Assembly: GCA_016209015.1 (NCBI GenBank) | Contig: JACQWY010000017.1 | Span: forward strand, 65,698 to 116,681 | Length of the DNA: 50,984 nucleotides | DNA from: Gammaproteobacteria bacterium | GTDB lineage: Bacteria; Pseudomonadota; Gammaproteobacteria; Ga0077536 | Direction: 5' to 3' | Part shown: in pieces, positions 25,126 through 33,668 of the stretch | How the letters are laid out: every line of letters starts with the position of its first letter | How positions within the stretch are numbered: position 1 is the stretch's first letter | Translations under genes and position numbers: made by a program | The notes under the pieces: generated by a model | Databases searched by the model: none | The model's input: the letters and a program-made list of their open reading frames with translations, nothing else | Told to the model about the DNA's origin: nothing

Positions 25126-25851
25126 ATGACTTGCTTCAAACCCCGAGCCGCCGCTCTCGCATTGGCGGCACTGTCCGGTCTCGCGGCGAACGCCGCGGCG
25201 CTCGAGATTCTTCCCGATGCCGGGCCCGCCGTCAGCTTCGATGGCGACGGTCTGATCGCGCGTTTCGTGCAGACCGACCCGAATGTGTTCAACCCCCATT
25301 CCGTGGCCGACGCCATCGCGGTGTTGACGCAGGGGCTCGGCGCGGTCAGCGAGATCGCCCAGCTCGCGCCTTACGTCGATTTCCGCGACACCAACGACGG
25401 CTTCGGTGGCGCGAGCCCCGGAACGGACATCGTGGATCCGCTCGCGGTGCAGGGCTTCGACCACTATGCCGTGAGCTACACGGGCTTCCTGAACGTGAAG
25501 CAGGGCGGCGACTACGCTTTCCGCTTATACGGCGACGACGGATTCCGCTTCACGCTCGGCGGCACGCCCGTCTTCGAGTTCCCGACCGACACCGGTGCGG
25601 TGACCACGACGAGCACGCCGGTCACGCTGCACGCGGGACTCTACAGCTTCGCGCTCGTGAGCTGGGAGCAGGGAGGCGTCTTCGTCAACGAATTCTCCTG
25701 GCAGACGCCGGGAGACGAGTCGTTCGCGCTGCCCGGCGCGGGTGACGCGCAACTCGTGTTCTTCTCGGGCAATCCGGTGCCCGTGCCGGCCGCACTGCCC
25801 CTGCTCGTGAGCGGTCTCGCCGGCCTCGCCGGTCTGCGCCGCCGCAGTTGA
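25126..25851 (+). CDS. PEP-CTERM protein with PA14-like domain
   Basis: The protein has 241 aa from ATG 25126 after GAAGGAG. Residues 1-25 form a signal peptide. The central domain (about 90-190: YAVSYTGFLNVKQGGDYAF.. GDDGFRFTLGGTPVFEF.. LHAGLYSFALVSWEQGG) looks like a PA14-type carbohydrate-binding beta-barrel. The C-terminus has the full sorting signal: VPVPAAL, a hydrophobic stretch, then LRRRS. Exosortase would cut there and release or anchor the protein in the exopolysaccharide matrix. No exosortase gene is in the window. Confidence 0.88.
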   Translation: MTCFKPRAAALALAALSGLAANAAALEILPDAGPAVSFDGDGLIARFVQTDPNVFNPHSVADAIAVLTQGLGAVSEIAQLAPYVDFRDTNDGFGGASPGTDIVDPLAVQGFDHYAVSYTGFLNVKQGGDYAFRLYGDDGFRFTLGGTPVFEFPTDTGAVTTTSTPVTLHAGLYSFALVSWEQGGVFVNEFSWQTPGDESFALPGAGDAQLVFFSGNPVPVPAALPLLVSGLAGLAGLRRRS

Positions 25852-25857
25852 GCGCTC

Positions 25858-25883
25858 GCGGCGCCGGGTCCGCCCGGCGCCGC
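25858..25883 (+). terminator. Stem-loop after the first PEP-CTERM gene
   Basis: GCGGCGCCGGG (25858-25868) pairs perfectly with CCCGGCGCCGC (25873-25883) around TCCG, 6 bases after the stop codon. No strong U-run follows. Confidence 0.5.
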
Positions 25884-25977
25884 GCAACAATCCGCGTTTC
25901 CGCCCGCGGCGGCCGTGCCGCGCGGTCCGTCCGCCGGTCCGAGCCTCCGATTACGCAAGGTAGTGCCGTTCCCGGGC

Positions 25978-25986
25978 TGCTAGAAT
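25978..25986 (+). promoter_or_regulatory. Extended -10 promoter of the cation transporter gene
   Basis: TGCTAGAAT fits an extended -10 box (TGN then five of six bases of TATAAT). It lies 31 bases before the start codon at 26018. No good -35 is visible, as is usual for extended -10 promoters. Confidence 0.45.
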
Positions 25987-26017
25987 ACCGCGCCGCAAAT
26001 CCGCAAAGGGGAGGGGA

Positions 26018-26926
26018 ATGTCGCACGGCGCCGATTCGATCAAGACCATATTCTTCGCGCTGGGCGCCAACCTCGCGATTGCCTGCGCGAAACTCGCCGC
26101 CGCGGTCGTCACGAGCTCGGGGGCGATGTTCGCCGAGGCCATCCACTCCGTCGCCGATACCGGCAACCAGGTCCTGCTGCTCATCGGGCTGAAACGTGCG
26201 CGCCTGCCGCCGAGCGCCGAGCATCCGCTCGGCTATGGCAAGGCGATCTACTTCTGGTCCTTCCTCGTCGCGCTGATCCTCTTCAGCATCGGCGGCCTCG
26301 TCTCGGTCTACGAGGGCCTGCACAAGCTCGCCCATCCCGAGCCGCTGCGCGCACCGCTGCTCGCCGTGGGCGTGCTCGTGTTCTCGGTCGTCGCGGAGTC
26401 CGTCTCGATGTGGGGCTGCCTGCGGGAAGTGAACAAGGTGCGCCGCGGACGTTCCCTGTGGCGCTGGTTCCGCGAAACCCGGCAGAGCGAGCTGCTGGTG
26501 GTCTTCGCCGAGGACAGCGCGGCACTGTTCGGCCTCACGCTCGCGCTCGCCGCGGTGGTGCTGACCATAACGACGGGCGATCCCCGTTACGATGCCATCG
26601 GCACGCTCTGCATCGGCGCGCTGCTCGTCGCCATCGCGCTGTTCGTGGGCGTCGAGATCAAGGCACTGCTCATCGGCCAGGGTGTCGACGTCGCGGTCGA
26701 CGCCGAGATGCGCGCGTTCCTGCTCGCCCGTCCGGAAGTGGCCGGGCTCTACAACCTGTTGACGCTGCAGCTCGGCGATCGCGTGATGGTCGCGGTGAAG
26801 GCGCGCATGGCGCCTTGTCCGAGCGCCGATGCGCTCATCGCGGCGATCAACACCGTCGAGGCCGCGTTCCGTGCGCAGTTCGCCGACGTGCTGTGGCTCT
26901 TCTTCGAGCCGGACAACGAGGACTGA
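26018..26926 (+). CDS. Cation diffusion facilitator family transporter
   Basis: The 302-aa inner-membrane protein has six helices and a short cytoplasmic C-terminal domain. The first metal-site pair is His43/Asp47 (EAIHSVADTGNQ). The usual second HxxxD in helix 5 is replaced by a Glu-Asp pair (VVFAEDSAALFG), as in the SLC30A9-like branch, so metal preference may differ from the standard zinc exporters. It should exchange a divalent metal for protons. GGGGAGGGGA precedes the ATG. It reads toward the amidase gene 31 bp on but probably has a separate function. Confidence 0.88.
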   Translation: MSHGADSIKTIFFALGANLAIACAKLAAAVVTSSGAMFAEAIHSVADTGNQVLLLIGLKRARLPPSAEHPLGYGKAIYFWSFLVALILFSIGGLVSVYEGLHKLAHPEPLRAPLLAVGVLVFSVVAESVSMWGCLREVNKVRRGRSLWRWFRETRQSELLVVFAEDSAALFGLTLALAAVVLTITTGDPRYDAIGTLCIGALLVAIALFVGVEIKALLIGQGVDVAVDAEMRAFLLARPEVAGLYNLLTLQLGDRVMVAVKARMAPCPSADALIAAINTVEAAFRAQFADVLWLFFEPDNED

Positions 26927-26957
26927 GCCGGACGGTTCCGGCGCGGAAGGAGGGCCC

Positions 26958-28409
26958 ATGATCGCGATGGACGACTACACCCGCTGCGATGGTCTCGGAC
27001 TCGCCGGGCTCGTCGCGCGCCGGGAGGTCTCCCCGCAGGAGCTCCTCGACACCGCCCTCGCCGCGGCCGCGACGATCAATCCCGAGCTGAACGCCATTCT
27101 GCAGACGCTGCCCGAGGCGGGACGCGCCGCGATCGCCGCGGGCCTGCCCGCCGGTCCGTTCCAGGGCGTGCCTTTCGCGATCAAGGAGCTCGTGCTCCAT
27201 GCGCGCGGTGTCCGTTGCGACATGGGCTCGCGTCTCGCGCAGGGCGTCGTGCCGGACGCCGACACGGAGCTCATGGCGCGCTTCCGCAAAGCCGGGCTCG
27301 TGCTCTGCGCGACCACGCAGAGCCCCGAGCTCGGCTACAACCCGACGACCGAGTGCGCGCTCTACGGACCCGTCCGCAACCCCTGGGAGCCGACGCGCAG
27401 CGCCGGCGGCTCGAGCGGTGGCTCGGCGGCGGCGGTCGCCGCGGGCATCGTGCCGGTCGCACATGCGAACGACGGCGGCGGCTCGATCCGCATTCCGGCG
27501 GGGTGTAACGGCCTCGTCGGCCTGAAGCCGACGCGCGATCGCACGCCGCAGGGCCCGGACTACGCGGATCTGCTGTGCGGGCTCGCCATCGAATTCGCCG
27601 TCACGAAGAGCGTGCGCGATTCGGCCGCGCTGCTCGACGCGGTCGCCGGGGCCGACATCGGCGCGCCGGGCATGCTGCCCGGTCCCGTGCGTCCGTACCG
27701 CGAGGAAGTGAATACGCCGCCGGGCCGTCTGCGCATCGCGTTCAACGCGACCCCGGCCTCGGGTGCGGCGATCGATCCGGAATGCGTGCGTGCCGTCGCC
27801 GAGACCGCGCAACTGCTCGAGGATCTCGGACACACGGTCGTGGAGGATGCGCCGCGCTTCGACTGGGAGGCCTTCCTCGCCAGCATCCACGTGATCTGGA
27901 CGGGCTACACGGCGTCGGCCGTGCAGGGCCTCGCCGCCGCTACCGGCCGCACGCCGGGACCCGACACGCTCGAGGCCGTGACGCTCGCCTGTTACGAAGA
28001 GGGCAGGCGTCACTCGGCGATCGATCTGCTCGCCGCGATGGCGCACGGCAATACTGTTTCACGTCAGGCAGGCGTGTTCTTTTCCGGCTACGATGCCTTC
28101 GTCACGCCGACCGTGAGCCAGCTTCCAGCGCCGCTCGGGACGCTCGATCAGAACCGCGCGGGAATGAGCGCCATGGACTGGACGCGGCAGTTGTTCACCT
28201 ACGTGCCGTTCACGCCGCTGTTCAACACCACGGGCCAGCCCGCGATCTCGCTGCCGCTCGCCGAGAGCGCGTCGGGGCTGCCGATCGGCGTGCAGATCGC
28301 CGGGCGCTTCGGCGACGAAGCGACGCTGTTCCGGCTCGCCGGGCAGCTCGAGGCGGCGCGGCCATGGGCCGATCGTCGTCCGCGCCTGCATGCCGCGCGT
28401 CCGCGCTGA
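26958..28409 (+). CDS. Amidase-signature family hydrolase
   Basis: The protein has 483 aa from ATG 26958 after AAGGAGG. The catalytic triad is complete: Lys76 (VPFAIKEL), cis-Ser152 in [12 protein letters not shown] and nucleophile Ser176 ([11 protein letters not shown]). These enzymes cleave carboxamides, including carbamoyl and lactam-derived amides. The hydantoinase A/B-like genes follow in the same direction after 78 bp, so a shared route for an amide, hydantoin or related cyclic compound is plausible. It is not GatA, because no gatB/gatC genes are nearby and length and context differ. Confidence 0.9.
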   Translation: MIAMDDYTRCDGLGLAGLVARREVSPQELLDTALAAAATINPELNAILQTLPEAGRAAIAAGLPAGPFQGVPFAIKELVLHARGVRCDMGSRLAQGVVPDADTELMARFRKAGLVLCATTQSPELGYNPTTECALYGPVRNPWEPTRSAGGSSGGSAAAVAAGIVPVAHANDGGGSIRIPAGCNGLVGLKPTRDRTPQGPDYADLLCGLAIEFAVTKSVRDSAALLDAVAGADIGAPGMLPGPVRPYREEVNTPPGRLRIAFNATPASGAAIDPECVRAVAETAQLLEDLGHTVVEDAPRFDWEAFLASIHVIWTGYTASAVQGLAAATGRTPGPDTLEAVTLACYEEGRRHSAIDLLAAMAHGNTVSRQAGVFFSGYDAFVTPTVSQLPAPLGTLDQNRAGMSAMDWTRQLFTYVPFTPLFNTTGQPAISLPLAESASGLPIGVQIAGRFGDEATLFRLAGQLEAARPWADRRPRLHAARPR

Positions 28410-28487
28410 ATGCACGAAGTGATTTTGCAGACCAAGCTCAGCCGTCACGACTGAAACCGAAGACCACAACACCGAGGACTCATTCTC

Positions 28488-30569
28488 ATGCCGTATCGAG
28501 TATCCGTTGACACCGGGGGTACGTTCACCGATGTCGTCGTCACCGATGCCGAAGGTCGCTTCACCATCGGCAAAGCGCTCACCGACCGCAAACGCGCGTT
28601 CGCCAGCATCGACGCCGGCCTCGCCGTCGCCGCGGAACAGCTCGGCATCACCGCCAAGGCACTGCTCGCGGACACCTCGATGTTCCTCTACGGCACGACG
28701 CGCGCAACGAACGGGATCGTGGAGCGCAAGATCGCGCGCACCGCGTTCCTGACGACGGACGGCTTCCCGGACATCCTGCTGTTGAAGGAAGGCGGCAAGT
28801 CGGAGCCGCACAACCTGCGCATGGAATACCCGGATCCCTACATTCCGCGCCGCCTCACGTTCGAGGTGCCGGAGCGCATCAACGCCGAGGGCGGCGTCGA
28901 GCGGCCGCTCGACGAAGCGGCACTGCGCAAGCTGCTCGCCGGCTTCAACGAGCGCAGGATCGAGGCGATCGCGGTGTGCCTCCTGTGGTCGATCGCGAAC
29001 CCGGCACACGAGCTGCGCGTCGGCGAGCTGATCGCGGAGATCCTGCCCGACGTGCCGTACACGCTCTCGCACCAGATCAACCCGATTCTGCGCGAATACC
29101 GCCGCGCCTCGTCGACCGCGATCGACGCCTCGCTGAAACCGCTGATGCAGAAATACCTCTCGGATCTCGAGACGGATCTGCGCGCCGCGGGCTATGCGAA
29201 CGACATCCTTTGCAGCACCTCGTTCGGCGGCGTGATGCATCTGGCCGATGTGGTGAAGCGTCCGATCTACCTCGTGAAATCCGGCCCCGCCATGGCGCCG
29301 ATCGCAGGCCTCGCCTATGTCGAGGCCGAAGGTCTGCCGAAGGACGTGATCGTCTGCGACGCGGGCGGCACGACGTTCGACGTGAGCCTCGTGCGCGACG
29401 GCGCGGTCGAGTTCTCGCGCGACACCTGGCTCGGCCCGCAGTGGACGGGTGACAACCTCGGCATGGCGTCCGTCGCCGTGCATTCGATCGGCGCGGGCGG
29501 CGGCTCGATCGCTTGGGTGGATTCGGGCGGCCTCCTGCGCGTCGGTCCGCATTCCGCGGGCTCGGAGCCGGGGCCGGCCTGCTACGGCCGTGGCGGCACC
29601 TACGCCACGGTCACCGACGCCGCGGTCGTGCTCGGTCACTTCGATCCGGCGCACTTCCTCGGTGGCCGCATGACGCTCGACGAAGAGGCGGCGAAGCGCG
29701 TCATCGCCACCATCGCCGAGACGCTCGGCGAGACGTCCGACCGCGCGGCCTGGGCCATTCTCGCGGTCGCGAACGAGAACATGATCCAGGCCATCAAGGA
29801 GCTCACGATCAACGAGGGCATCGACCCCAGCGAATCCGCGCTCATCGGCGGCGGCGGCGCGGGCGGTCTGAACATCGTGCCGATCGCGCAGGAGCTCGGC
29901 TGCAAGACCGTGCTCGGGCCGCGCACCGCGGGCGCGCTGTCGGCTTCCGGCATGCAGTTTTCCGACATCATCACCGAGGCCGGCGCGAGCAAGCTGACGG
30001 CGTCCGACGGTTTCGATTTCGAGGGCGTGAACAAGGCGCTCGCCGACATCGACGGCCGGCTCGAGGAGTTCGCGGAACGCCTGCGCGCGCGCGGCTTCAC
30101 GAATCTCGAGAAGCGCTACTACGTCGAGGCGCGCTACCGCTTCCAGGTGTGGGAGCTCGACATCCCGGTCGCCGGCGACCGTTTCGACGGACCCGCCGAC
30201 GTCGAGGCGCTCGTCGCGGAATTCCACCGCGTCCACGAGCGCGTCTTCGCCGTGCACGACCTCGGCAACGCGGTCGAGTGTCTGAACTGGCGCGGGCGTC
30301 TGATCGCTAAAGTGAACGCGCCGTCGATCGAGCCCGCGAAGGATCTCATGCTGACCGAGGTGAAGGCGCATCGCACGCGCCAGGCCTACTTCGGCAACGG
30401 CCACGTCGCGACGCCGATCTATCTCGGCAGCGAGCTGCCCGCCGGCGCCGTGGTGAACGGTCCGGCGATCATCGAGGAGGATACCTCCACCCTCGTCATC
30501 TATCCCGGCGCGGTCGCCCGCGTCAGTCCCGGCGGCCGCTACATCGTCACGCCGCCCCAGGAGGCCTGA
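28488..30569 (+). CDS. hyuA: Hydantoinase/oxoprolinase family, subunit A
   Basis: The 693-aa ATP-using subunit has the N-terminal phosphate loop VDTGGTFTDVVV (8-19) and the ASKHA-type block CDAGGTTFDVSLV near 295. Family sequences HSIGAGGGSIAWVD, GPHSAGSEPGPACYG and NEGIDPSESALIGGGGAGG are present. Members open hydantoins or 5-oxoproline, or carboxylate ketones such as acetone or acetophenone. The sequence alone does not choose. Subunit B begins 2 bp after the stop. Confidence 0.92.
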   Translation: MPYRVSVDTGGTFTDVVVTDAEGRFTIGKALTDRKRAFASIDAGLAVAAEQLGITAKALLADTSMFLYGTTRATNGIVERKIARTAFLTTDGFPDILLLKEGGKSEPHNLRMEYPDPYIPRRLTFEVPERINAEGGVERPLDEAALRKLLAGFNERRIEAIAVCLLWSIANPAHELRVGELIAEILPDVPYTLSHQINPILREYRRASSTAIDASLKPLMQKYLSDLETDLRAAGYANDILCSTSFGGVMHLADVVKRPIYLVKSGPAMAPIAGLAYVEAEGLPKDVIVCDAGGTTFDVSLVRDGAVEFSRDTWLGPQWTGDNLGMASVAVHSIGAGGGSIAWVDSGGLLRVGPHSAGSEPGPACYGRGGTYATVTDAAVVLGHFDPAHFLGGRMTLDEEAAKRVIATIAETLGETSDRAAWAILAVANENMIQAIKELTINEGIDPSESALIGGGGAGGLNIVPIAQELGCKTVLGPRTAGALSASGMQFSDIITEAGASKLTASDGFDFEGVNKALADIDGRLEEFAERLRARGFTNLEKRYYVEARYRFQVWELDIPVAGDRFDGPADVEALVAEFHRVHERVFAVHDLGNAVECLNWRGRLIAKVNAPSIEPAKDLMLTEVKAHRTRQAYFGNGHVATPIYLGSELPAGAVVNGPAIIEEDTSTLVIYPGAVARVSPGGRYIVTPPQEA

Positions 30570-30571
30570 AC

Positions 30572-32377
30572 ATGAACGAACAACAGACGCTGCCGCAGAG
30601 CCGCGAGATCGATCCGATCCTGATGGCGGTGCTGGCGAACCGCCTGAACTCCATCGTCCGCGAAATGGCGAACACGCTCTTGAAGACCGCGCGCTCGGCG
30701 GTGCTCGCGGTCGTGCGCGACTTCTCGTGCTCGATCGTGACCGGCGACAATCGCCTGCTGTGTCCCGGCGAAGGTCTGCCCGTCCACATCTTCGGTTCGA
30801 GCCTGCAGTCGCAGTCGATGTGCGATCTGCATCCCGACCTCGCGCCGGGTGACGCCTTCCTGCACAACGATCCCTACCTCGGCAATACGCACCCGGGCGA
30901 TCACATGGTGATGGTGCCGGTGTTCGTCGACGGCGTGCACATGTTCACGGCGTGCGCGAAGGCGCACCAGGCCGACTGCGGCAATTCGATCCCCTCGACG
31001 TATCACGCCTATGCGAAGGACATCTACGAGGAAGGCGCGCTGATCTTCCCCTGCGTGCGCATCCAGAAGGACTACAAGGACGTCGGCGACATCATCCGCA
31101 TGTGCAAGCGGCGCATCCGTGTGCCCGAGCAGTGGTACGGCGACTACCTCGCCGAGATCGGCTCGGCGCGCATCGGCGAGCGCCGGCTCATCGAGCTCAC
31201 GCGCCGCTACGGCATCGGGACGATCAAGAAGTTCATCGACGAGTGGTTCGCGTATTCGGATCGCCGCATGGCCGACGCCATCCGCAAGATGCCGAAGGGC
31301 AAGCTCTCGAACACGACCATCTACGATCCGCTGCCGCCGGTGCTGCCGGAGGGCCTGCCCATCCGCGTCGACATCTCGGTCGATCCGGACGCGGGTTATA
31401 TCGACGTCGATCTCACCCACAACGCGGACAACAAGGCGTTCGGCTTGAACGAGTCCGTGGCGTGTGCGACCTCGAACGCGATGTGCGGCGTGTTCAACTG
31501 CATGGACCCGGACGTGCCGCACAACGCGGGAAGCTTCTCGCGCGTGCGCGTGCATCTGCGCGAAGGCTGCATCACGGGCGTGCCGAAGTTCCCGCACAGT
31601 TGCTCGATGGCGACGACGAACATCGGTGACCGCATCGTGAACGTCACGCAGGCGGCGTTCGCCGCCATCGGCGACGGCCACGGCCTCGCCGAGGGCTCGA
31701 TCGGCATGGGCGCGGGCGCGGGCGTGATCTCCGGCATCGACTGGCGGCGCGACGGGCCGTTCATCAACCAGGAGTGGCTCGTCACGAACGGCGGCCCGGG
31801 CACGCCGTCGACGGACGGCTGGCTGAACTACGGCCTGCCGGTCGCCGCCGGGCTCATGTACCGCGGCTCGGTGGAAGTCGACGAATCGAAGTATCCGATC
31901 CTCGTGAAGCACCTGCGCGTGGTGCCGGGCGGCGGCGGCGCGGGACGCTTCCGCGGCGCGCCGGGCTCCGATCTCGTCTACGGTCCGCGCAGGGATCCGA
32001 TGACGATCGTCGTCTCCTGCGATGGCCAGGTGAATCCGCCGCAGGGGGTGCGTGGCGGCCACGCCGGGCCGCCGGCCGCGACGTTCAAGCTCAAGCGCGA
32101 CGGCAGTGCCGAGAAGCTGCCGGGTGTCGTCGAGGCGCGCATCGAGCCGGGCGAATGGATCCGCGGCATCGATGCCGGCGGTGGCGGCTATGGCAGTCCG
32201 CTGGAGCGCGATCCGGCGCGAGTCTGTCGCGACGTCCTCGAACGCTGGGAGACCCTGGAGCGGGCCCGCGACGTGTACGGCGTCGTCCTCACCGGGAGCG
32301 CCGAGCGCGAGACACTCGCGGTCGATGCGCGGGCGACCGCGACACGCCGCGCCGAGCTCGCGAAACAGAGCGCCTGA
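30572..32377 (+). CDS. hyuB: Hydantoinase/oxoprolinase family, subunit B
   Basis: This 601-aa partner of the preceding subunit has diagnostic blocks: FSCSIVTGDNRLLCPGEGLPVH, a metal-site-like HNDPYLGNTHPGDHMVMVPVF, NESVACATSNAMCGVFNCMDP and the C-terminal PGGGGAGRFRGAPG. It lies two bases after hyuA with GGAGG near the start, so the subunits are made together. Amidase, hyuA and hyuB in a row suggest one degradative pathway whose substrate is not shown. No third small subunit of the acetone-carboxylase type is present. Confidence 0.92.
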   Translation: MNEQQTLPQSREIDPILMAVLANRLNSIVREMANTLLKTARSAVLAVVRDFSCSIVTGDNRLLCPGEGLPVHIFGSSLQSQSMCDLHPDLAPGDAFLHNDPYLGNTHPGDHMVMVPVFVDGVHMFTACAKAHQADCGNSIPSTYHAYAKDIYEEGALIFPCVRIQKDYKDVGDIIRMCKRRIRVPEQWYGDYLAEIGSARIGERRLIELTRRYGIGTIKKFIDEWFAYSDRRMADAIRKMPKGKLSNTTIYDPLPPVLPEGLPIRVDISVDPDAGYIDVDLTHNADNKAFGLNESVACATSNAMCGVFNCMDPDVPHNAGSFSRVRVHLREGCITGVPKFPHSCSMATTNIGDRIVNVTQAAFAAIGDGHGLAEGSIGMGAGAGVISGIDWRRDGPFINQEWLVTNGGPGTPSTDGWLNYGLPVAAGLMYRGSVEVDESKYPILVKHLRVVPGGGGAGRFRGAPGSDLVYGPRRDPMTIVVSCDGQVNPPQGVRGGHAGPPAATFKLKRDGSAEKLPGVVEARIEPGEWIRGIDAGGGGYGSPLERDPARVCRDVLERWETLERARDVYGVVLTGSAERETLAVDARATATRRAELAKQSA

Positions 32378-32386
32378 GGGTTCACC

Positions 32387-32421
32387 GGGCGGCCCGCGGG
32401 GCATGCCGCCCCGGGCCGCCC
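32387..32421. terminator. Stem-loop after hyuB
   Basis: GGGCGGCCC (32387-32395) pairs with GGGCCGCCC (32413-32421), and an inner GGGG / CCCC extends the stem. It sits 9 bases after hyuB, between convergent genes. No U-run is present. Confidence 0.45.
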
Positions 32422-32452
32422 GTGTCCCGAATCACCCGCCCTTGAAACGACA

Positions 32453-32472
32453 CTGCCGGCAGGAGCCGGCAG
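32453..32472 (-). terminator. Stem-loop after the second PEP-CTERM gene
   Basis: CTGCCGGC (32453-32460) and GCCGGCAG (32465-32472) form a perfect 8-bp stem around a 4-base loop. On the minus strand TGTCGTTTC follows. It lies 41 bases beyond the stop of the gene at 32514. Confidence 0.45.
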
Positions 32473-32513
32473 GGTGCTGGTGCGTGGCGCCGCCGAGCGG
32501 CGCTTCCCGACAA

Positions 32514-33326
32514 TCAGCGCGCGCGCGCAGGGCCCAGCCGGCGGCGCTGCCGGTAGTAGCCGGTGCTCAGCGCGAACGCGCCGAGGAGGGCGAGCGCCGC
32601 GGACGGCGGCTCGGGCACCTTCTCGCAGCAGTCCGTACGCGAGCCCGGCACTTCGAACGAGCCCCAGGTCGTCTGGAATTTCACCGGGAAGCTCGACAGC
32701 ATCACCTGCGCGATTTCGTTCGCCGTCGTGCCGGCGAAATTGCCCGTCATCGAGAGCCACAGCGTGTCGCTCGCGCCCGCCTGCAGCGAGCCGGTCTGGG
32801 GACCGCCGTTGCACGCGCTCGTGAAGACGCAGACCGAGAGGTTCTTGAAGTTGCCCGTGAGGTTCGTGTTCAGTGTGGGCTGCGCCCAGGTCACCGCGCC
32901 GGACTGCTGCACGATCTGTGCGCTCGTCACCGTCGGCGCGACGTAGAAACCGAAAGATTCGATGCCCGAGGTGCCGAAGCCCGGGGTCGAACCGCCCACG
33001 GTCGTGTCGTTGTAGAGCGAGATGCTGAGCATCATCTGCGTCGCCGAAAACTGCAGCACCGTGAAGTCGGCGTGCGCGGCGATGATGACGTTCGACGGCA
33101 GGGAGGACACGTCGGCCTGCGTGATGTTCCAGTACACCGTGAACGTATCGACATGTGCGTCCTGGGCCGGGTCCGAGGGCAGCGTGATCTGGACCTGCTT
33201 CGGTTGCTGGGCGGGGCTGCCGACCGTGCCGCCGGGCGCGTCGCTCGCGACGATGATGTAGGCCTGCGCCGAGGAGCAGACGATCGCGAGCAGCGCGGCG
33301 AGCGCCGGGGTGAGTAAGTTCTTCAT
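32514..33326 (-). CDS. PEP-CTERM protein of unknown function
   Basis: The protein has 270 aa from ATG 33326; a GTG four codons upstream is also possible. A signal peptide (about 1-22, LLAIVCSSAQA) precedes a Ser/Thr/Asn-rich beta-type secreted domain with no enzyme motif and a Cys pair in VCVFTSAC. The end is a PEP-CTERM sorting signal: VPEPPSA, a hydrophobic segment, then YRQRRR and a 7-residue tail. It should be exported and processed by an exosortase encoded elsewhere. A good sigma-54 box lies upstream. Confidence 0.85.
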   Translation of the reverse strand: MKNLLTPALAALLAIVCSSAQAYIIVASDAPGGTVGSPAQQPKQVQITLPSDPAQDAHVDTFTVYWNITQADVSSLPSNVIIAAHADFTVLQFSATQMMLSISLYNDTTVGGSTPGFGTSGIESFGFYVAPTVTSAQIVQQSGAVTWAQPTLNTNLTGNFKNLSVCVFTSACNGGPQTGSLQAGASDTLWLSMTGNFAGTTANEIAQVMLSSFPVKFQTTWGSFEVPGSRTDCCEKVPEPPSAALALLGAFALSTGYYRQRRRLGPARAR

Positions 33327-33668
33327 GTGTACGGGCACCTGTGGAGACCGGGCAAATGGACCGGTTCGGGTTTGGACGAGGCACCAGCAAGATCGGTGCC
33401 CACCCGGGAATCTGCTATTGAGTCAGAGACTTAATAGCGCGCTCCCGGGCTTCCTGCCGCGTGGTGTAAGCAATTTTGACAACTTTCGCGCCGGTCGAAT
33501 ACTAAAACATTGCAAAATCAGCGCCTTGGGCTGTGAAGTCGGAACGCTGCCCGGTCGCCTCCGTGATTTGACTCGGACAACGTCCACGGAAATGAGAATT
33601 GAGATCAACGAGTTGCGGGCCGGCGGGCCGCCCGCCCGGCTGTAAAGATCCTTGACGGCCGCCCCGGT
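33327..33668. other. 342-bp region between PEP-CTERM gene and PrsT gene
   Basis: It holds the 5' region of the PEP-CTERM gene, including the sigma-54 box at 33386-33401, and the 3' side of the PrsT gene. The stretch 33405-33560 is relatively AT-rich, which would suit an upstream activator site. I see no gene, tRNA or clear repeat in it. Confidence 0.55.
33386..33401 (-). promoter_or_regulatory. Sigma-54 (-24/-12) promoter of the PEP-CTERM gene
   Basis: On the minus strand the sequence reads GGGCAC, five bases, TTGCT. This matches TGGCAC-N5-TTGCW at all core positions but the first, with the invariant GG and GC correctly spaced. The predicted start point is near 33375, about 50 bases before the ATG. 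PEP-CTERM genes in PrsK/PrsR-containing bacteria are known to be preceded by such boxes, so this gene is probably under that activator. Confidence 0.7.
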
